Shown: piece after piece, positions 34,084 through 47,240 of the stretch | Layout of the letters: each line of letters begins with the position of its first letter | Numbering within the stretch: the stretch's first letter is position 1 | Assembly: GCF_028453695.1 (NCBI RefSeq) | Contig: NC_135776.1 | Coordinates: 13,896,663 to 13,960,662 of the forward strand | From: Augochlora pura | Lineage: Eukaryota; Arthropoda; Insecta; Hymenoptera; Halictidae | Length of the DNA stretch: 64,000 nt | Direction of reading: 5' to 3' | Notes under the pieces: generated by a model | What the model saw: the letters and a program-made list of their open reading frames with translations, nothing else | Databases searched by the model: none | Told to the model about the DNA's origin: nothing | Position numbers and translations under genes: made by a program

Positions 34084-37000
34084 TCAAACGGAAAGCACCT
34101 GGTGACGTTCAGTGAAAGAAATAATTGAAAGTTGGTAAAACACTCTGGTGCTAACTCGATAAGACCACGGAAGATTAAAACGATGAGAAAACAACGAGCC
34201 GTTTACTTTGTGAATTCAGTGGCTCTGTTTGCCTTCGGTTGTTTGCTTCACACCGGTTCCCTGTTTGCAGAGAAATAGGATTTTCCATTTCTCAAATACT
34301 GCGGGGGCGACACCCACGCTTTCGGGAGAAGAATCTTCACAACAATTCTATTTACCTTAAAGTTTGCCACTCGAGGACAATTTATCGGTTCCATCCAGTG
34401 AATCCTCTTTCATTAAATTGCTATATTCCTCTGTTGAATCAAAATATTCCCTTCGAGCCTACAGATATATTGGATCTACCGTTGGAAGGAACTGTTAATT
34501 TTTTTAAACAATATAGTAGCGTAATTTTTGTTCCTGCAACCCCTTATATACAGTAGATATTGTACTGCAAATTCTCCCAAACTGACCTTCATAATTATAA
34601 ACAGAAATGGACATTTGAAGATGAGGAATTTTCGTTTTTATATTTTATGCTTGTTCATAATTGTTTTTATAGTGTTAATGATATATATATATATTCAATT
34701 TTTTAGCTCTCATTATCTTTTGGTGTTTCGCAATCAATAATTTGCAACGCCGTGAATTTATCAGTGCATGTGAATTGTTATCAGCAACCCTAAATCCTTT
34801 GAATTCTCTCCCTTGCAAGACAATCCCCTAACAAAAGGATTTCCTGCTCCTCGAGCTAACTCTTGTTTCCAATATTCCCCTGTTCCATTCCGATTATTCT
34901 TTGTTATTCTCCGGAGAACCGTGAAATTGGGGATAACCGCGCTTCTTACGTTTCCTTTTGTTACAATCACCTCGGACGAACGCAAAAATGTATTTAAACT
35001 ATCTTTTAGAACCTCGGTTAACAAGTAAACAATATTCTTTCTTTGATAAGTAATTGGAGGTACAATATTATGAACATTACAGCCTCTTGATTTTTACATA
35101 GTTATTGCAGCTACAGCAACGCCTTAAATAATATAGTGATAATACGATAGTAATATAATAATAATAATAAAATAATATAATAAAAGTTACGTCGAAGCAA
35201 AATAAATCTAATTATTTTCAAGGCTCAGCCTCGAGAAGTATACTTTTAATTTCGAATATTCTGTAAACCTGGAAAAACTGTATAATGAACAGTTACTTTT
35301 TGTTTATTTCACTAAAATAGTTCACCAAATTAGACCATTCTGTATATTTATTTACAACTAGTAAAATAAATTAATTAAATTGGCATCCGTCGAAATCCGA
35401 GCAAAATCATTTGCGTGCTGCAGAAAGATCATGACAGTCGCGAACTCCACACCGGATACGAAATTTCGGTGACACGTGTCGTCTTCCAGAGCCTGATTTT
35501 CCGCATGGAATGAAAGGAAAATGCACAGCAACGCAAATTACTTAGTAGCTCAGTGAACCGTTCCACGCAAGAGTCAACTAGTTCGAGTTTAATCGAAAGC
35601 ATTCGGGCAGGCGCGCCAGAATTTCGCAGTGGCGGCGGCTAATGCCAATTCTCTGGGAATATCTAAGCATCCGTCGTCGTAAGACGATGTTCCGTCGCAC
35701 TGTAGGCGGTGTCGGCGACGTGAATTTAATGAACGTTTCGCGCTCGAAACGCCACTCGTCGACGAGGAAACGGGAAGCTTCGACGAGGGGGGTGTCGCAT
35801 CTCGGCCGTGAAAGCGCTCGCGGTGTGGGCGATGAAAGGTAAACGAGACGCACGATTCGACGAAATGACAGAGGGGCGCGTACAGAAAGGAACCGGAGGC
35901 ACAAAACAACCCGGTAATCTGTCTTTATGCAACCCCGTCCCGTTTCTTTCGCGTTTAGAATCGCGTGCATGCTCGTTGAGGATTCAAGTGTGTGACGCAA
36001 CCCGCTGTGTCGGATCCGAATAATAAGTGGCCTCCCATCGTTTACTGACTTTTGATGCTGCCGACGAGCACCGGAAATCGTCAGCTCCCTTCAACGCGTT
36101 ATGAAAACACTACCCCGAATTTATAACACAGCGACTGCTTATTTATTCGTCGAAATTTATTTCGCCGGTTCCAGAATTTCGTTTTTGTTTATCAACCACC
36201 TCCTGCAAGATGACGTACAATGTTGGATAAAACTGTAGCATGCTTTCAAATTGACGTTATTTTCACTTATTTAAGATACTATTTATTTATCTATACGAAA
36301 TACTACTGTAAATATAGACGAATAAAATATAATAGAATTGACGTCAGTTTGTACAATTTTATTTAAGGAACAGGAATTCTGGAATATAGAGCGACGAAAT
36401 AGTAACATATTCAACTAAAAATTATGTATAATAATAGACGAACGAATGCTTTATAGTTCAACTATTCAATTTTACCAGACATCTTCGGTCTATTAATTCT
36501 GATTATTAATATTACAAAACTGTGACAATGATCATCTCTAAATCCAATTAACATAGAATAAACATGCAAATAGAAGAAACATATAAAAACTGGATTAAGC
36601 TACAAAGAACGTATAAAAATATAATCAAAGTAGAACGGAGCGAAGCATTGAAATACGACGACGTATTAAAGGAACTGAAATTACTTTGACCAAACTTCAT
36701 GCCTAATTGATTGCGCTTCATTAAAGTTTGATTCTGGCTGCGTGAGTAGTGCAGGCGGTAAACACGTCTTGATAGGAGATATTTTCCGTGTTCCAGTTTT
36801 ATTAGCAGCGGCAGTCACTTCGTAAACGGTTTATCTTGAATTTTAACATTGATGTTTGCGAGCGAAATGGTTGGAGGGGTTGCGAGTTCAACAGGTAAAG
36901 CGGACTTCGGTGTTCACTATAAACGAGCGCCCTGAAGACTAGAGCGTAGCTTGTTGAACGTCCGATGTTAATTTCTCGACGCGGAAAAACTGATTCAACG

Positions 37001-37550
37001 TCTGTTTGCGATGGAAAAATCGCCTGCTTTTAAATAACGTCGCAATTTCGTTTCCTCGCTCAAAAAGATAGACACAATTAATAGCGGGAAAGCGACTTTA
37101 GGTCACATTTTAACCAAACTGTACCTTGGACATTATAAAAGAGAAGGTAAAAAGTTTTGTCGATAGAAATCATTCGGCACTGACGGCGAATTGTTGATTA
37201 ATTACGTTTTGCTTTTGGTAATCAGTATATAATTTTGACATTACTTGCAGAAGTATTACTTTCAACTTATGTTTTAGGAAGAAAGGAAGTTTCTCATACA
37301 ATAATGTAATCAGAATATAATTATAGCACATAATTATATTATATTATATACAATAATATATTAGAATAGAATGACAATTAGAATTAGAATTGAATAATTA
37401 CAATATAAAATTTAATAAGGTAATGTTAGTTTCAAACCATTTCCACAATTATCTATGACAAAAATATTATATTTGTGATGTATTATATTCCAAAGTTCAG
37501 AAAAATTTAATAAATCACATAGTACAAACATTTCGTCCAAGATACAGTCG
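34084..37550. other. Gene-free stretch with a GC-rich patch at 35560-36060
   Basis: The patch at 35560-36060 has open frames in at least five registers on both strands with no domain, which points to composition and not coding. The remainder is AT-rich. Confidence 0.5.
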
Positions 37551-37636
37551 CATATAAGCAATATCATTCTAAACGAATGCATCAATCAAAAGTGCTGTTT
37601 ATTGATGCATTCGTTTAGAATGATATTGCTTATATG
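37551..37636. repeat. Perfect 36-bp inverted repeat with a 14-nt loop
   Basis: Left arm 37551-37586 starts CATATAAGCAATATC; right arm 37601-37636 is its exact reverse complement. The 14-nt spacer lies at 37587-37600. There is no mismatch in 36 pairs and pairing stops sharply at both ends. No target duplication or transposon terminus is evident. It could arise by template switching during replication, be a foldback element, or produce a hairpin RNA. Confidence 0.97.
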
Positions 37637-38721
37637 ATTTTTACAGAACTTGGTCAGTGTGGCCCATCGTGCATTCCCAGGACGCTCTGCAGTGGAAATG
37701 TTTCCGGTGCATCAGCTGCTATCATTTCCAGCGAATTTCCAAACAATTTGTCGCGCCGCGGAAGCACGATACTCTTACAATCTCCCCTGACAGAGCTATT
37801 AACAGCGACGGGGATCCCAGCTGGTCCATCTTAACGTAATCGATCACCCTCCTCGGCTATCTTACCCCTTTCCAACCCCTTTTCCCAAGAACGGACGCTG
37901 ACGTAAACACGTGTTCACTCGAAAGACCGACTGTTTCGGGTGTAAATAACGCCAGCGGCCGAGAAACCGAAACTCGGCTCGTGGCGAACAAGAGGGTGGC
38001 GAACCAGGGGGATGAAAACGACCGAAGAGGACGTGGCCACTTTTAATTAGAATTCATTTATAGGCGAGCGTTGCACAATTGAATCCCCGCCCAGCTATTT
38101 CATTAATGCCGAATCTCCTGTGGATCAACTCCGGCCGCTGATTGGAAGTACTCCGCCCATGATCGATGGATGATACCCATTCCGGGGTGAAACCGCTTCA
38201 CCTGAGAGACCGTGTCATCGAATTAACCGGCGCATTATCGCGCGTGACTCGAGCCGCCCCGGTAAATTTTTAGTCGGTCGCCGGAGGGATTCGGTTTCCC
38301 ACGTGTCATCCGATCTGTTTCGGATGCAGGATCGTTTGTACGCGGTCGACGCTGCGTTTTTCGCATAGTTTGCGGCCAGATCCCGCGAGAAGTAGCTACG
38401 CGGGCGTGGTAGTCGCGTACAGTGGCGCGGGGCGATTATCGAACAAGCATTTTCAATTCTGAGCTACGACCAGAAGCCCGGCGTCGTGCTTTTACTATCT
38501 CAAATTGCAACCACTCAATTTTCCTATAAATCCATGAAATGATAAGACTGTGAAATAATGTTTGAACTAATCGCTTTGATGATTATAAACATTAAAAACA
38601 ATGTCATGGAATATCTATAAACGATATCGTTAAAATGTATTTATCAAACTGGAAGATATGTTTTAGCAGTTCCAGAAGTTGGATAGCAATTTTGTATTGT
38701 ACATTGTATTGCCACATGCTA
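37637..38721. other. Gene-free stretch, GC-rich from about 37880 to 38480
   Basis: A short frame (37634-37834) begins inside the inverted repeat and has no family match. The GC-rich part shows no coding signal. Confidence 0.5.
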
Positions 38722-38979
38722 TTAAGCCCTTGCCGTACTATTTTCTTCATAATCACAAGGACGAGCACTTTCTCTACTATAATGGTTTTTTAGAAGGAAA
38801 AGGGAAAATATTTATCGCGTTTATCTACATTTACTTAAATGGTTAAAATGCCAATGGCAAGAGGACAGAATTTTATTCTGGTTTAGAAGAACGGAATAAC
38901 ATTTACATTTACATTTAACATGATATTAATAGAAACTTTTATGACGATCCGGACTCGTCAAAATACGGCAAGGGGTTAA
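38722..38979. mobile_element. piggyBac-like MITE, family 2 (complete)
   Basis: A 258-bp element bounded by TTAA at 38722-38725 and 38976-38979. The ends read GCCCTTGCCGTACTATTTT on the left and, inward from the right, CCCCTTGCCGTATTTTGACG. The match is about 13 bp before the ends diverge. A related single end lies at 27864. The TTAA boundary suggests the piggyBac superfamily. No coding content. Confidence 0.75.
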
Positions 38980-41900
38980 TTTAAAACTTTTTAGTGATAT
39001 TTAATAATTATAGTATATCAATAGCGTCCAACAGAAGTTAAAACTAACGGTGTAAAATGCTACGAAATCCGCGTGCCTGTGTTATTCTCGACGTTCGCGC
39101 GTAAGAATATACAGCGTGTGTGATAAAAAAAAGTACAGCCAACGCGTTTATAAGAGGAAAAGTAACAAGATTGCGCAGATCGCAGACATCGTTCGAACAT
39201 TTTCGACGTTTCAACGGGTAACCAGCCTTATTCGCTTCTGTTCCGGTCGATGAAATATTTCCTGCGACCGGGAGAATTTAAAAATTGCAGAAATTTCATA
39301 ATCAAGACCGTCCCACCCTGTACAGAGTGCGGCGCGCAGTCGAAACGAGTCGATTAATGGAAACCAATGATGAAAGTTTCAATTCGATTCCCCGCGGAAC
39401 TGTTCAACGGTGAAAAGTAATCAAAACTCCGGAATCAAAACATTTTCAAAAGGGGCAGAATTTGAATTGCTATGCAAACCTCCTTTAAAACGTAGCCATT
39501 GACATAGCCATTTTGTCGATCCCGTGGCTACGACAAAAATGAAACCGGGTGAATTGAAACGAGCAACTCTTTTGCCAACAATAACACACCGGTCTCTATA
39601 AAAGCGATACTTTATCGACAGGAAAAAATAACAATACACTAAAAATATATTCCCGAAAAACGGTGGTAAATCGAATACACAAAAACATCGACCCCATGAA
39701 TCTTGCTAAAAATTCATACTTCTTCCATTCATTCGCACAACGAATTCCCGTCGGATCGATTAATAACCTTGAACGCAGATCTAATGCAGTCGTGAATAAA
39801 ATATTATAAAATAGATAGAAATAGTTTTACTATTGACGAAGTTATTATTATTTCGCGATAGTAAAAGAAAACGAAAGAAATATTACTTTGAAATTCATTG
39901 AATCAAGTATTAAATAATACATGAATATAGTTATCATTATAAAATATAATATAGTTATAATTATTAATCTATAATATAATAAATTATAGGATATTAAATT
40001 CTATATAAAATTATAATAGATAGAATTTCAGAAATACAAAGGTTACCCTATTTACGGCTTATCCAAATAAAATAGAAAATACGAAATTGAAATTGAAATG
40101 GTTATGTCTGAAAATTGCAAGGATCGTTTCTTTTAAACAAAAAGCGTTACCAAATTGTTCCTAGGAAGAAAGACAGAGAAATTTCGACGGGATTCACGGC
40201 GATTCGTCGCGAGGTGGATCTCCATATTGATTTCCATGCTCTCAGTTGCCATCTTCCCATTCTCTTTGCCATTGTCCGTCTCCGAGGCTACCGCAGAAAT
40301 TCCGGTGAAAATTGCGAGCACAATCGGTCCACACGGCCGCGTGGTCGACGCGTGCACGTCCGAGATATTTATTGATTTTTTCCGTCTTCACGGCTGAGTT
40401 GCCGGCCGCGATGAAGGCCGTCCCAGCCTCCGCCGCAGAAATCTACTTTGCCGCTTTAATTAAAATTTTTCGGTCCCGGGGTTATGTCACGATCGGATCG
40501 GCGCATGGACCGCGGGACCGCGAAACTCACCGCTCCGCGAAACTGTCGATTCATTAATTCGTTAGAACGTTAATTAGTTGCATAATGCGCCGCTTAAACC
40601 GGACTCGAGAGGATTTTGGTCGGCAAACAATTGCCGATACTTCGCGGCCCATTCATTGTTTCGCAGTGCTCCGTTCTATATTGTATTATCGTGTAATATC
40701 CCAACCAAATTGATATTCCTCTAATTAGACCGCGAATTTTTATGCATATTTCTGTGCAGACCTCTCAGATGCGAGAGAACGTACAGCTTAAAAAAATCTT
40801 TCTTGTCGCAGTTAATAATATTCCACTTGACCAAGCAAATTTTTCTTTCCTTCGAATTTTAGTGCAATGACGTTCGAAAATGAGAATCATCGCGAATGTA
40901 ATATAGGTGGTGCATTGAACTAGAATGCAGAGACACGTATGATTGCGCCGAAATTTGAGCCAGCAATGCATGTATATTGGGCGTGGAACGTCGTTAAGAC
41001 TAATTACTAATTGAGCAAATAAATTATCGAAGAAATAATAAGCGAAAATAGGATGGTACTTTTAGGAGTATAATAGACTATTGTATAATGCGAGAAGGTA
41101 TCCTAAACAATCTATAAAAGTGAATCTCGTTTAACATTATCAGCCTGATTAAAATTTAAATATATAGAAGATCCGAATATAAAAGGAAAAATATAAATTA
41201 TATTAAATATATAGAAGAATCGAATTTTTGCAGAGACAGATACAAAACTCGATTGTCTCGCATGCAGGAGACATTTTTAATGTCAAAGATACTACGATAA
41301 ATGAAATGAAGATCATAGAGCCTGGAAATGGAATAGCAATCGGTGTCCCTACCGCATAACGCCACTGTTGTTGATATCAAATTACATTTTCAGCGCGTCA
41401 ACCAGCGTACACACGCTGGCTGACCACTTGTGCGGTTATATCACTGACAACTGCTCCAGTTTCCGTGTTTTCGAATCATGACTAATTTATGATTGACCAG
41501 CTCACTCGCACATCGTGGTTTAATCATTCAAAATTTTCAGAGACCGCTGGAAATTTTTCTATTGCAGAAACTGCTGCTATTTTTTAATAATTATCTCCAT
41601 TTCTCCCTTCCTAAATTAATGGCACCTTGTATTCAATTTTAACATAAATCGTAAGCAAAATTAGTCACACTTACTAATTACCTCATACAGAGGTAAAATT
41701 GGTACTGTTATATCTATTAATATTTTATAGTGTTGGTAATTTAATACAGCAATTTATAAAACTATAATAAAATATATTTGTAAATGTAAATGTATCTCTT
41801 GAAGAATATGCTATAGCCTGATATATTCGTCAGATTATAATCTGTACACGATTAAAAATTATTACTATTAATTACTATTATCCTTTACACAATTTTATAG

Positions 41901-43197
41901 ATTATTAGATTCCACAAATTTCATCAATTTTCTAAAGAATTGCATTAATAATTATATCCTGTTTTGCGGGAAACGATACTTATATTTAAAAGTATGGTTG
42001 ATGTAAAAGCGTAAATGGTTCAGCAATAAATAACACGCGAGTAAATCATTGTTTAATTGCGGCAGTAAAACCGTCCGCCGCTGCACGATATTTTATGTTT
42101 CCTGTACTCCGAGGACCATACTTTAATGGAACATGATCCTTTCCGCCGTGATTAATTATTCCCATTCTTGTGTCTCGATAATGGCGTAAGGCAATCTTCC
42201 ATCTATCGTCCGATTTTGTAATACTCCGTTTCGCAGCGTTTACACGATTAAATTTGATCAATTCGGACGCTTGCGGGAAGCAACGGAAAGAGTAACAACA
42301 ACCAAAACAGTACAATAATTAATCTACATTATTGCATCTAATTATTGATTTTAATAAATCGAATTCGCTAAAGCGAACATGATATTGGCGATATCGTTAA
42401 CAAACGAATAATAGACGCGTCGTTGTAATCATTATCGCGCAGTTTATTTATTCATGTAAACAATTACACGTTGCAGATCAGGATTAATTATCGTTGTTCC
42501 AAAATTTTCGCGTAAGCTCGTGGCTACAATTTCATTGACATTAAATGCTCTTATGCTGAAAATAAAATAAAATTGAGCGTAAGAGTTCTATGAAATAAAG
42601 AAAAAGATTTTACAAAAACGAAATAAAATACCAAAAAGATAAAACAAGACTGTATACAATTATAAAAAAAGAAATGACACGAACGAAATAAGATTTTTGT
42701 AAAAATAATATAAAATAAGGTGTCCATAAAAGCAAATAAGGATATTAATAATTGATATAAAATGCTTCTTGATATTTCGAAGGGTTCCATGAGCCGGAAA
42801 TGCATGAAGATCGTCAGTATAATAACGAGTTACAACTCGACGATTTTACAGCCGATTCTGTTACATTTGAATCTACGAAACAGTTATGCTAAATCATAGA
42901 AAGCGCGTGATAATCGTGGAAATATTTGATGAAATATAGAGAGAACTAAAGGGGCGAGTCGAGGTTTTAAGAATCTCTCTGGGAATTCCCTAATACTCAG
43001 CGAGCAGCTGCATTCTTTTCTTTCCCTTCTCGACCGCGGTGGCCAAAAGTCTCCAATTACGGAAACCCGCTAAGTAGGTCGACATGCACTTCAACCCGCG
43101 ATATTAATTTTCCCCGTGGCTGTGGGCGCGTTTTGTAACCTCGCTTCCGCACTCCAAAATAACCGAATGTGACGCTAATTGATCAGCCAGCCCGCGA
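38980..43197. other. Gene-free stretch
   Basis: AT-rich with GC-richer DNA at 40180-40560. Overlapping frames at 40115-40557 on both strands have no recognisable domain. A transposon-like motif at 39310-39322 is listed separately. Confidence 0.5.
39310..39322 (-). other. TACAGGGTGGGAC motif, copy 1
   Basis: On the minus strand this 13-base motif is identical to those at 45582-45594 and 59955-59967. Related motifs often lie at the outer ends of insect DNA transposons; no paired end was found. Confidence 0.4.
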
Positions 43198-43211
43198 CCC
43201 CCCCCCCCCCC
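43198..43211. repeat. 14-base C homopolymer
   Basis: An uninterrupted C run followed by CT-rich sequence. Confidence 0.95.
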
Positions 43212-43597
43212 TCCCCTTCTCCGACGCTCTGGCGAAATTGAAATTCGCGAAATGAACAACTTGCCGTTAAATCACTGTTTTAATTTCGATACAGATAATT
43301 GCCGTGTATTGTAACCACCGCCCCGCCGATTGAATTCCACACAATGTGCTGTACACATATGCCTCGGCGTTGAACGATTTTCAGGAAATTCTCTCTGTTC
43401 ACCAACAATCGACAATTGCTGCCCATTGTGCTTACTACCCCTTTTTAAACGATTATGAAGTGACGCGGCGATTTATAAGACTACGATAGAATACGATTAC
43501 TCGGTGAAACGCGTTTTCATGGATGTAGAAAAATGATCGAGGTTAGGCGTCTTGGAAAATACCTGTCCTCTCAGTCTGTACGAACTAATACCATTAT

Positions 43598-43655
43598 TTC
43601 TAACCCTTTGCACTCGAAGGGTGACTCTAAGGCACTATTAAAAATTGTATCGCAT
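43598..43655. mobile_element. piggyBac-like MITE, family 1, copy B (one end)
   Basis: CTAACCCTTTGCACTCGAAG followed by GGTGACTCTAAGGCACTATT matches the right end of copy A read inward. The far end is not recognisable within 300 bp, so the element is truncated or decayed. The TTAA is degraded to CTAA. Confidence 0.6.
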
Positions 43656-44119
43656 TTAAAAATAATTTTTATATTTATATTTATATTTGTTGTAATAGCT
43701 GTTGAAAGTGTGAGACTGCTGAACGAGTCACAAAATTCAATTTGATATGCATTGTATATTATTAATATTATTATTAATGTTACATATTCTTAATCCGGAT
43801 TTCTGAAGTTACTGTTTTAAAATGAGGATAAAATTATATAGTATTATATAGGTCAAGACATATAATTATGGTAAATGATTTTGGTTTCTTTTAAATAGGA
43901 CATAATTTGTGTTTTAAAAAAAATTGTTTAAGGATGCATTTTCGAAAAAATGAGTTCCTTCAGCTTCAATCATTTCTCGTTTCCTCGTAATCTTAGTTTT
44001 GGCATCGAGCCAAGCTCGCTCAATGAATTGGATTAGGTCTAGGTTGTGTCTGCGTTGCTTCCAGAACCGAAATAGTTCAGAAGAAAGCACCATTCATAGT
44101 TGTTAAAATAGTATGGGTA
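43656..44119. other. Gene-free stretch
   Basis: AT-rich, no frame with support; may include the decayed body of MITE copy B. Confidence 0.5.
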
Positions 44120-44420
44120 CACTGCTATTTAAATTAATTACCATACTTTCATACTTTTGTAATTTCAATTTCTGTAGCTCCATACATTTGTAATTATCAA
44201 TTTCTGATTTCTGTACTTCTATATTTCCATCGCTATCAATTTATAATTTTTATGTTTCCATACTTGCATAATTATGAATTAATTATAAAGATATAGTTCC
44301 TATATTCATATGTACTTCTATAGCTATCAATTCCCAATCATAATTATAATGTATATAGTTATGATTTATACTTATCATATTTACATATAATATTTATATA
44401 CTTCATTTATAATTCAAAAA
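44120..44420. repeat. Degenerate repeat of CATAC-TTTGTAATT-CAATTTCT type
   Basis: A T-rich region in which phrases such as CCATACTTTCATACTTTTG, TCCATACATTTGTAATTATC and TTCCATACTTGCATAATTAT recur with an irregular spacing of roughly 40-70 bp. Confidence 0.5.
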
Positions 44421-44454
44421 TTTTATCTTTATTTTTATTTTTTTATCTTTCATC

Positions 44455-44815
44455 TCAACAGAGCAGCATCGGTACATCTCTTATTAAGAGAAACGCTTAT
44501 GTGAGACAACTGCACCCCACTGTGTCCGCGAATAGAGTGGTTGACGAAAGATATGGTTTAACCAGAACTACTGTAGAAGTCAGCGACGGCAAAACGAGTA
44601 AGGGCTGCTTAGACCTCTGCTCAACAGGTGCTAGGGAGCCCACTTCCGCGAGGTCGCTGTATCTTGTCCACCAAGCGTCCACTGGCGAGTGCAATAATCA
44701 CCCTCCAGGTTAAATCCCGAAATTCGCCATCTCCAGAACCGTTCCAGTTATTCGTGGATGGCATTATTCCACAGCGAACTCCGACTGTTCTTTTTATCCT
44801 CTTAGACGTGACTGA
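44455..44815. other. Unassigned GC-richer segment
   Basis: A compact block of balanced composition in AT-rich surroundings, with overlapping 65-73 codon frames on both strands. No domain is recognised. It has the look of an old repeat or retained exon but there is no splice or family evidence either way. Confidence 0.3.
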
Positions 44816-44869
44816 ATTATGAGACTGTTTCTCTGCTTGCACATTACTTATGATTTATTATTATTAATA

Positions 44870-45039
44870 TTAACCCTTTGCTCTCGAATGGTGACTCTAA
44901 ATCACCAGGGAAGATTGTTATACGAGTTGTTATATAGTATCAATTTCAAATGCATAAATTACGCTAATAAATCACGTCAAATTGAAATATTTTATCCATC
45001 TTGGATTTAAAGTCAAAATAGCTTCGAGCGAAAGGGGTT
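44870..45039. mobile_element. piggyBac-like MITE, family 1, copy C (inverted)
   Basis: About 170 bp. The left end, TTAACCCTTTGCTCTCGAAT followed by GGTGACTCTAAATCACC, matches the right end of copy A read inward. The right end, read inward, is CAACCCCTTTCGCTCGAAGC, matching the left end of copy A. The element is therefore in the opposite orientation to copy A. The right TTAA has decayed to TTGA. Confidence 0.7.
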
Positions 45040-45925
45040 GATATTAATTTATAATTAAATCATAATTTTTCTGGCAGACATGATACACATATCTTAAATC
45101 TAATAATTTGTAATACAACCGAATGTGGCGTAATATAAGACGACATCCCTGAAAACCACTATAGTGAAGCATGGTTCGTAAGAGGTTAAAAACGGCGCGG
45201 GGGTGGTCCGCAGAGCGCTACCCTTAGACAGCGCTGAATTAAATTCTCTTCACGTGGCCAATGTAGATGCACCAGATTCGTGTATCCAACAAATTCCTCC
45301 AATCCCTCTGATACATCTCGCTCTTCTTGGAAACTCTCTTTTTACCGACTCATCGGTTAGACATTCGCGAATTTAGGTCAGATTTAGGATACGGACGTGA
45401 CTAGCTCGTCGTTTTCGAGGCAGAGACGTTGCCCTGCACGTTTTCAGGCATTTCGTTCATTATAGAGGTTCATTGGCGAGAGTTTCGAATCCTCAGAAAT
45501 TGGTGGTTTAAGAGTTATTTTGCATTAAAAGCATTTGAAGTTGCGGATGCAACGAAACTGTGATTAACATTCTAATTTTTGTACAGGGTGGGACAATAGA
45601 ATGTCGTATGTTTAAGTTTTAAATATCTCAGATTTTAAATATTTTAAATAACAGTATATATAGTAATAGTGTTAACAATAGCAGTATTAATAATAATAAC
45701 ATTAATAATAATAGCATTGATATTTAGCATGAGTCGAACGTTTTTATGAAGTTTTTATGAACTTTTTCTGTAAATAACGAGCTCTATTAATACTAAAGTT
45801 CGAAAAAAACACTGCGATTGCGTGAAAGATTGCGATTGGTAGAGAGAAAAATTGTCACCCGAAATAGCAACAAATAAAAAATCTTTCCGGCCAGTCGGAC
45901 ACGTACAATCTGTTATGGAACATAT
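45040..45925. other. Gene-free stretch with TACAGGGTGGGAC motif
   Basis: Carries copy 2 of TACAGGGTGGGAC at 45582-45594 (plus strand). A tract of TAATAATA-type simple sequence lies near 45655-45720. No gene. Confidence 0.5.
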
Positions 45926-46440
45926 TCGTACACCTTTATTAAAACGGAATGACTTTTTGTAGAACTGGGCTAGGCAATCGAAACTTTTTTGCGATGTTAG
46001 AGGGATTCCACTAGACGACGACCAATAAATTGTTTTCTAAATTCGCAATCAGCAGGAACGATGATGGGTTAAATAAAAAGCAGAATATTCGACGGATGCG
46101 TTTTTAATTAATTCTAATAACCAAGCGGTAGTCTTAGCTTTTTATAGATAAAACCTTAGTCTTCTCAAAAGAAAATCTTAATAATCAAAATGTTACTTCA
46201 CGAGTTGATATGACATATGTATTTATCCACGTGTTTGCGAACAATTTCAAAATGTCGCAAGGTCGCCGACAACCCCACGGAGTCATTCCAAGGTTAACAA
46301 ACTGTTTCCTAAATTCTCAATCAATAGGGATAATAATTAATAATTAAAAAGTCTGCAACGAAACCTTAAAAAATGCTTCTCTAATTATTTTGATTAACTA
46401 AACGACAATTTTAACCATTTAATGATCGAAAAGCATTGTC
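45926..46440. repeat. Old ~272-bp direct duplication
   Basis: The stretch starting near 46025 (AAATTGTTTTCTAAATTCGC) recurs in diverged form near 46297 (AAACTGTTTCCTAAATTCTC). The following roughly 120 bp also correspond loosely: AATAATTAAAAAG-type runs, a GATGCGTTTTTAATTAATTC block against AATGCTTCTCTAATTATTTT, and then AACCAAGC against AACTAAAC. The spacing is about 272 bp. The unit boundaries are not sharp. Confidence 0.5.
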
Positions 46441-46446
46441 ATATAT

Positions 46447-47240
46447 TTGACGATCTTGTATAATGAGAATTTTAAAAAGATACCAGCGGATGGCCCACCC
46501 TATTGGTCGCCGGGATTCGTCGACGAGGCCGGAAAGATTCCTGGTTCCGTCGCGACGACGAGAAAGAAGTCATCCAATCGCGGCTCAGACGCTTCGAATG
46601 GGTTCGGCTGCGGTTTGGAAGAACTCGTCGCGCGATCAAACGTCGCGGCGACGGTGGCTGGTGCTGCAACGGGGCGATCCCATCTCTGGGGGATCGTTTC
46701 TCATCACATTTATCGGCTCGTATCGAGTACATTTCAGCCGCGTGGCCTCGCTCGGAAATATTTCACGACGCTTTGCTCCTCGAAGTCGGCTCGCTACGGC
46801 GTCGCGGTGCTCTCGACGGCCGAATATTTGCGAGCGTTAGCGATATCATCGCCCGACTCCAAGGATTATCCTGCCATTGGCTTTGAATCGGCGACGGAGT
46901 CCTGCGCGCGTTTCCCGTACAAAACGCCGGCCGTTCCCCGGTGCTCGAATCAATCCCGCGATTCGGGAAATCGGTTTTCTATGGCGACTCGCGTTTGTGG
47001 CCCTCCGCGTCTTTGAGCCCCGGCTAAATGCTTTTATATCGCAACGCCGGCTTGCGATTCGTTAACCCCGCGTACACGCGTTTCGGTCCATCGGGCCGCT
47101 GCGTCGCTTTCGAAAGTCATGAATCGAATCGAATCGAGATCGATCGACAAAGACCGCGTTTTGTCCCCGACTCTTTTCAGAACGTTCGGGAACTAACGGT
47201 TCTATTTCTCGGTACTGAAGGATGCCAGTATATATAAACT
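46447..47240. other. GC-rich island, open in three plus frames
   Basis: Plus frames of 189, 127 and 125 codons overlap each other and a minus frame. No frame shows a domain, and simultaneous openness in three frames points to composition. I do not call a gene. Confidence 0.4.

Noticed and set aside
34761..35024. 87-codon minus frame
   Set aside because: No domain and no acceptor or donor arrangement that would make it an exon.
44501..44842. Overlapping 64-73 codon frames on both strands
   Set aside because: No residue pattern of any retroelement or transposase that I recognise; left as an unassigned segment.
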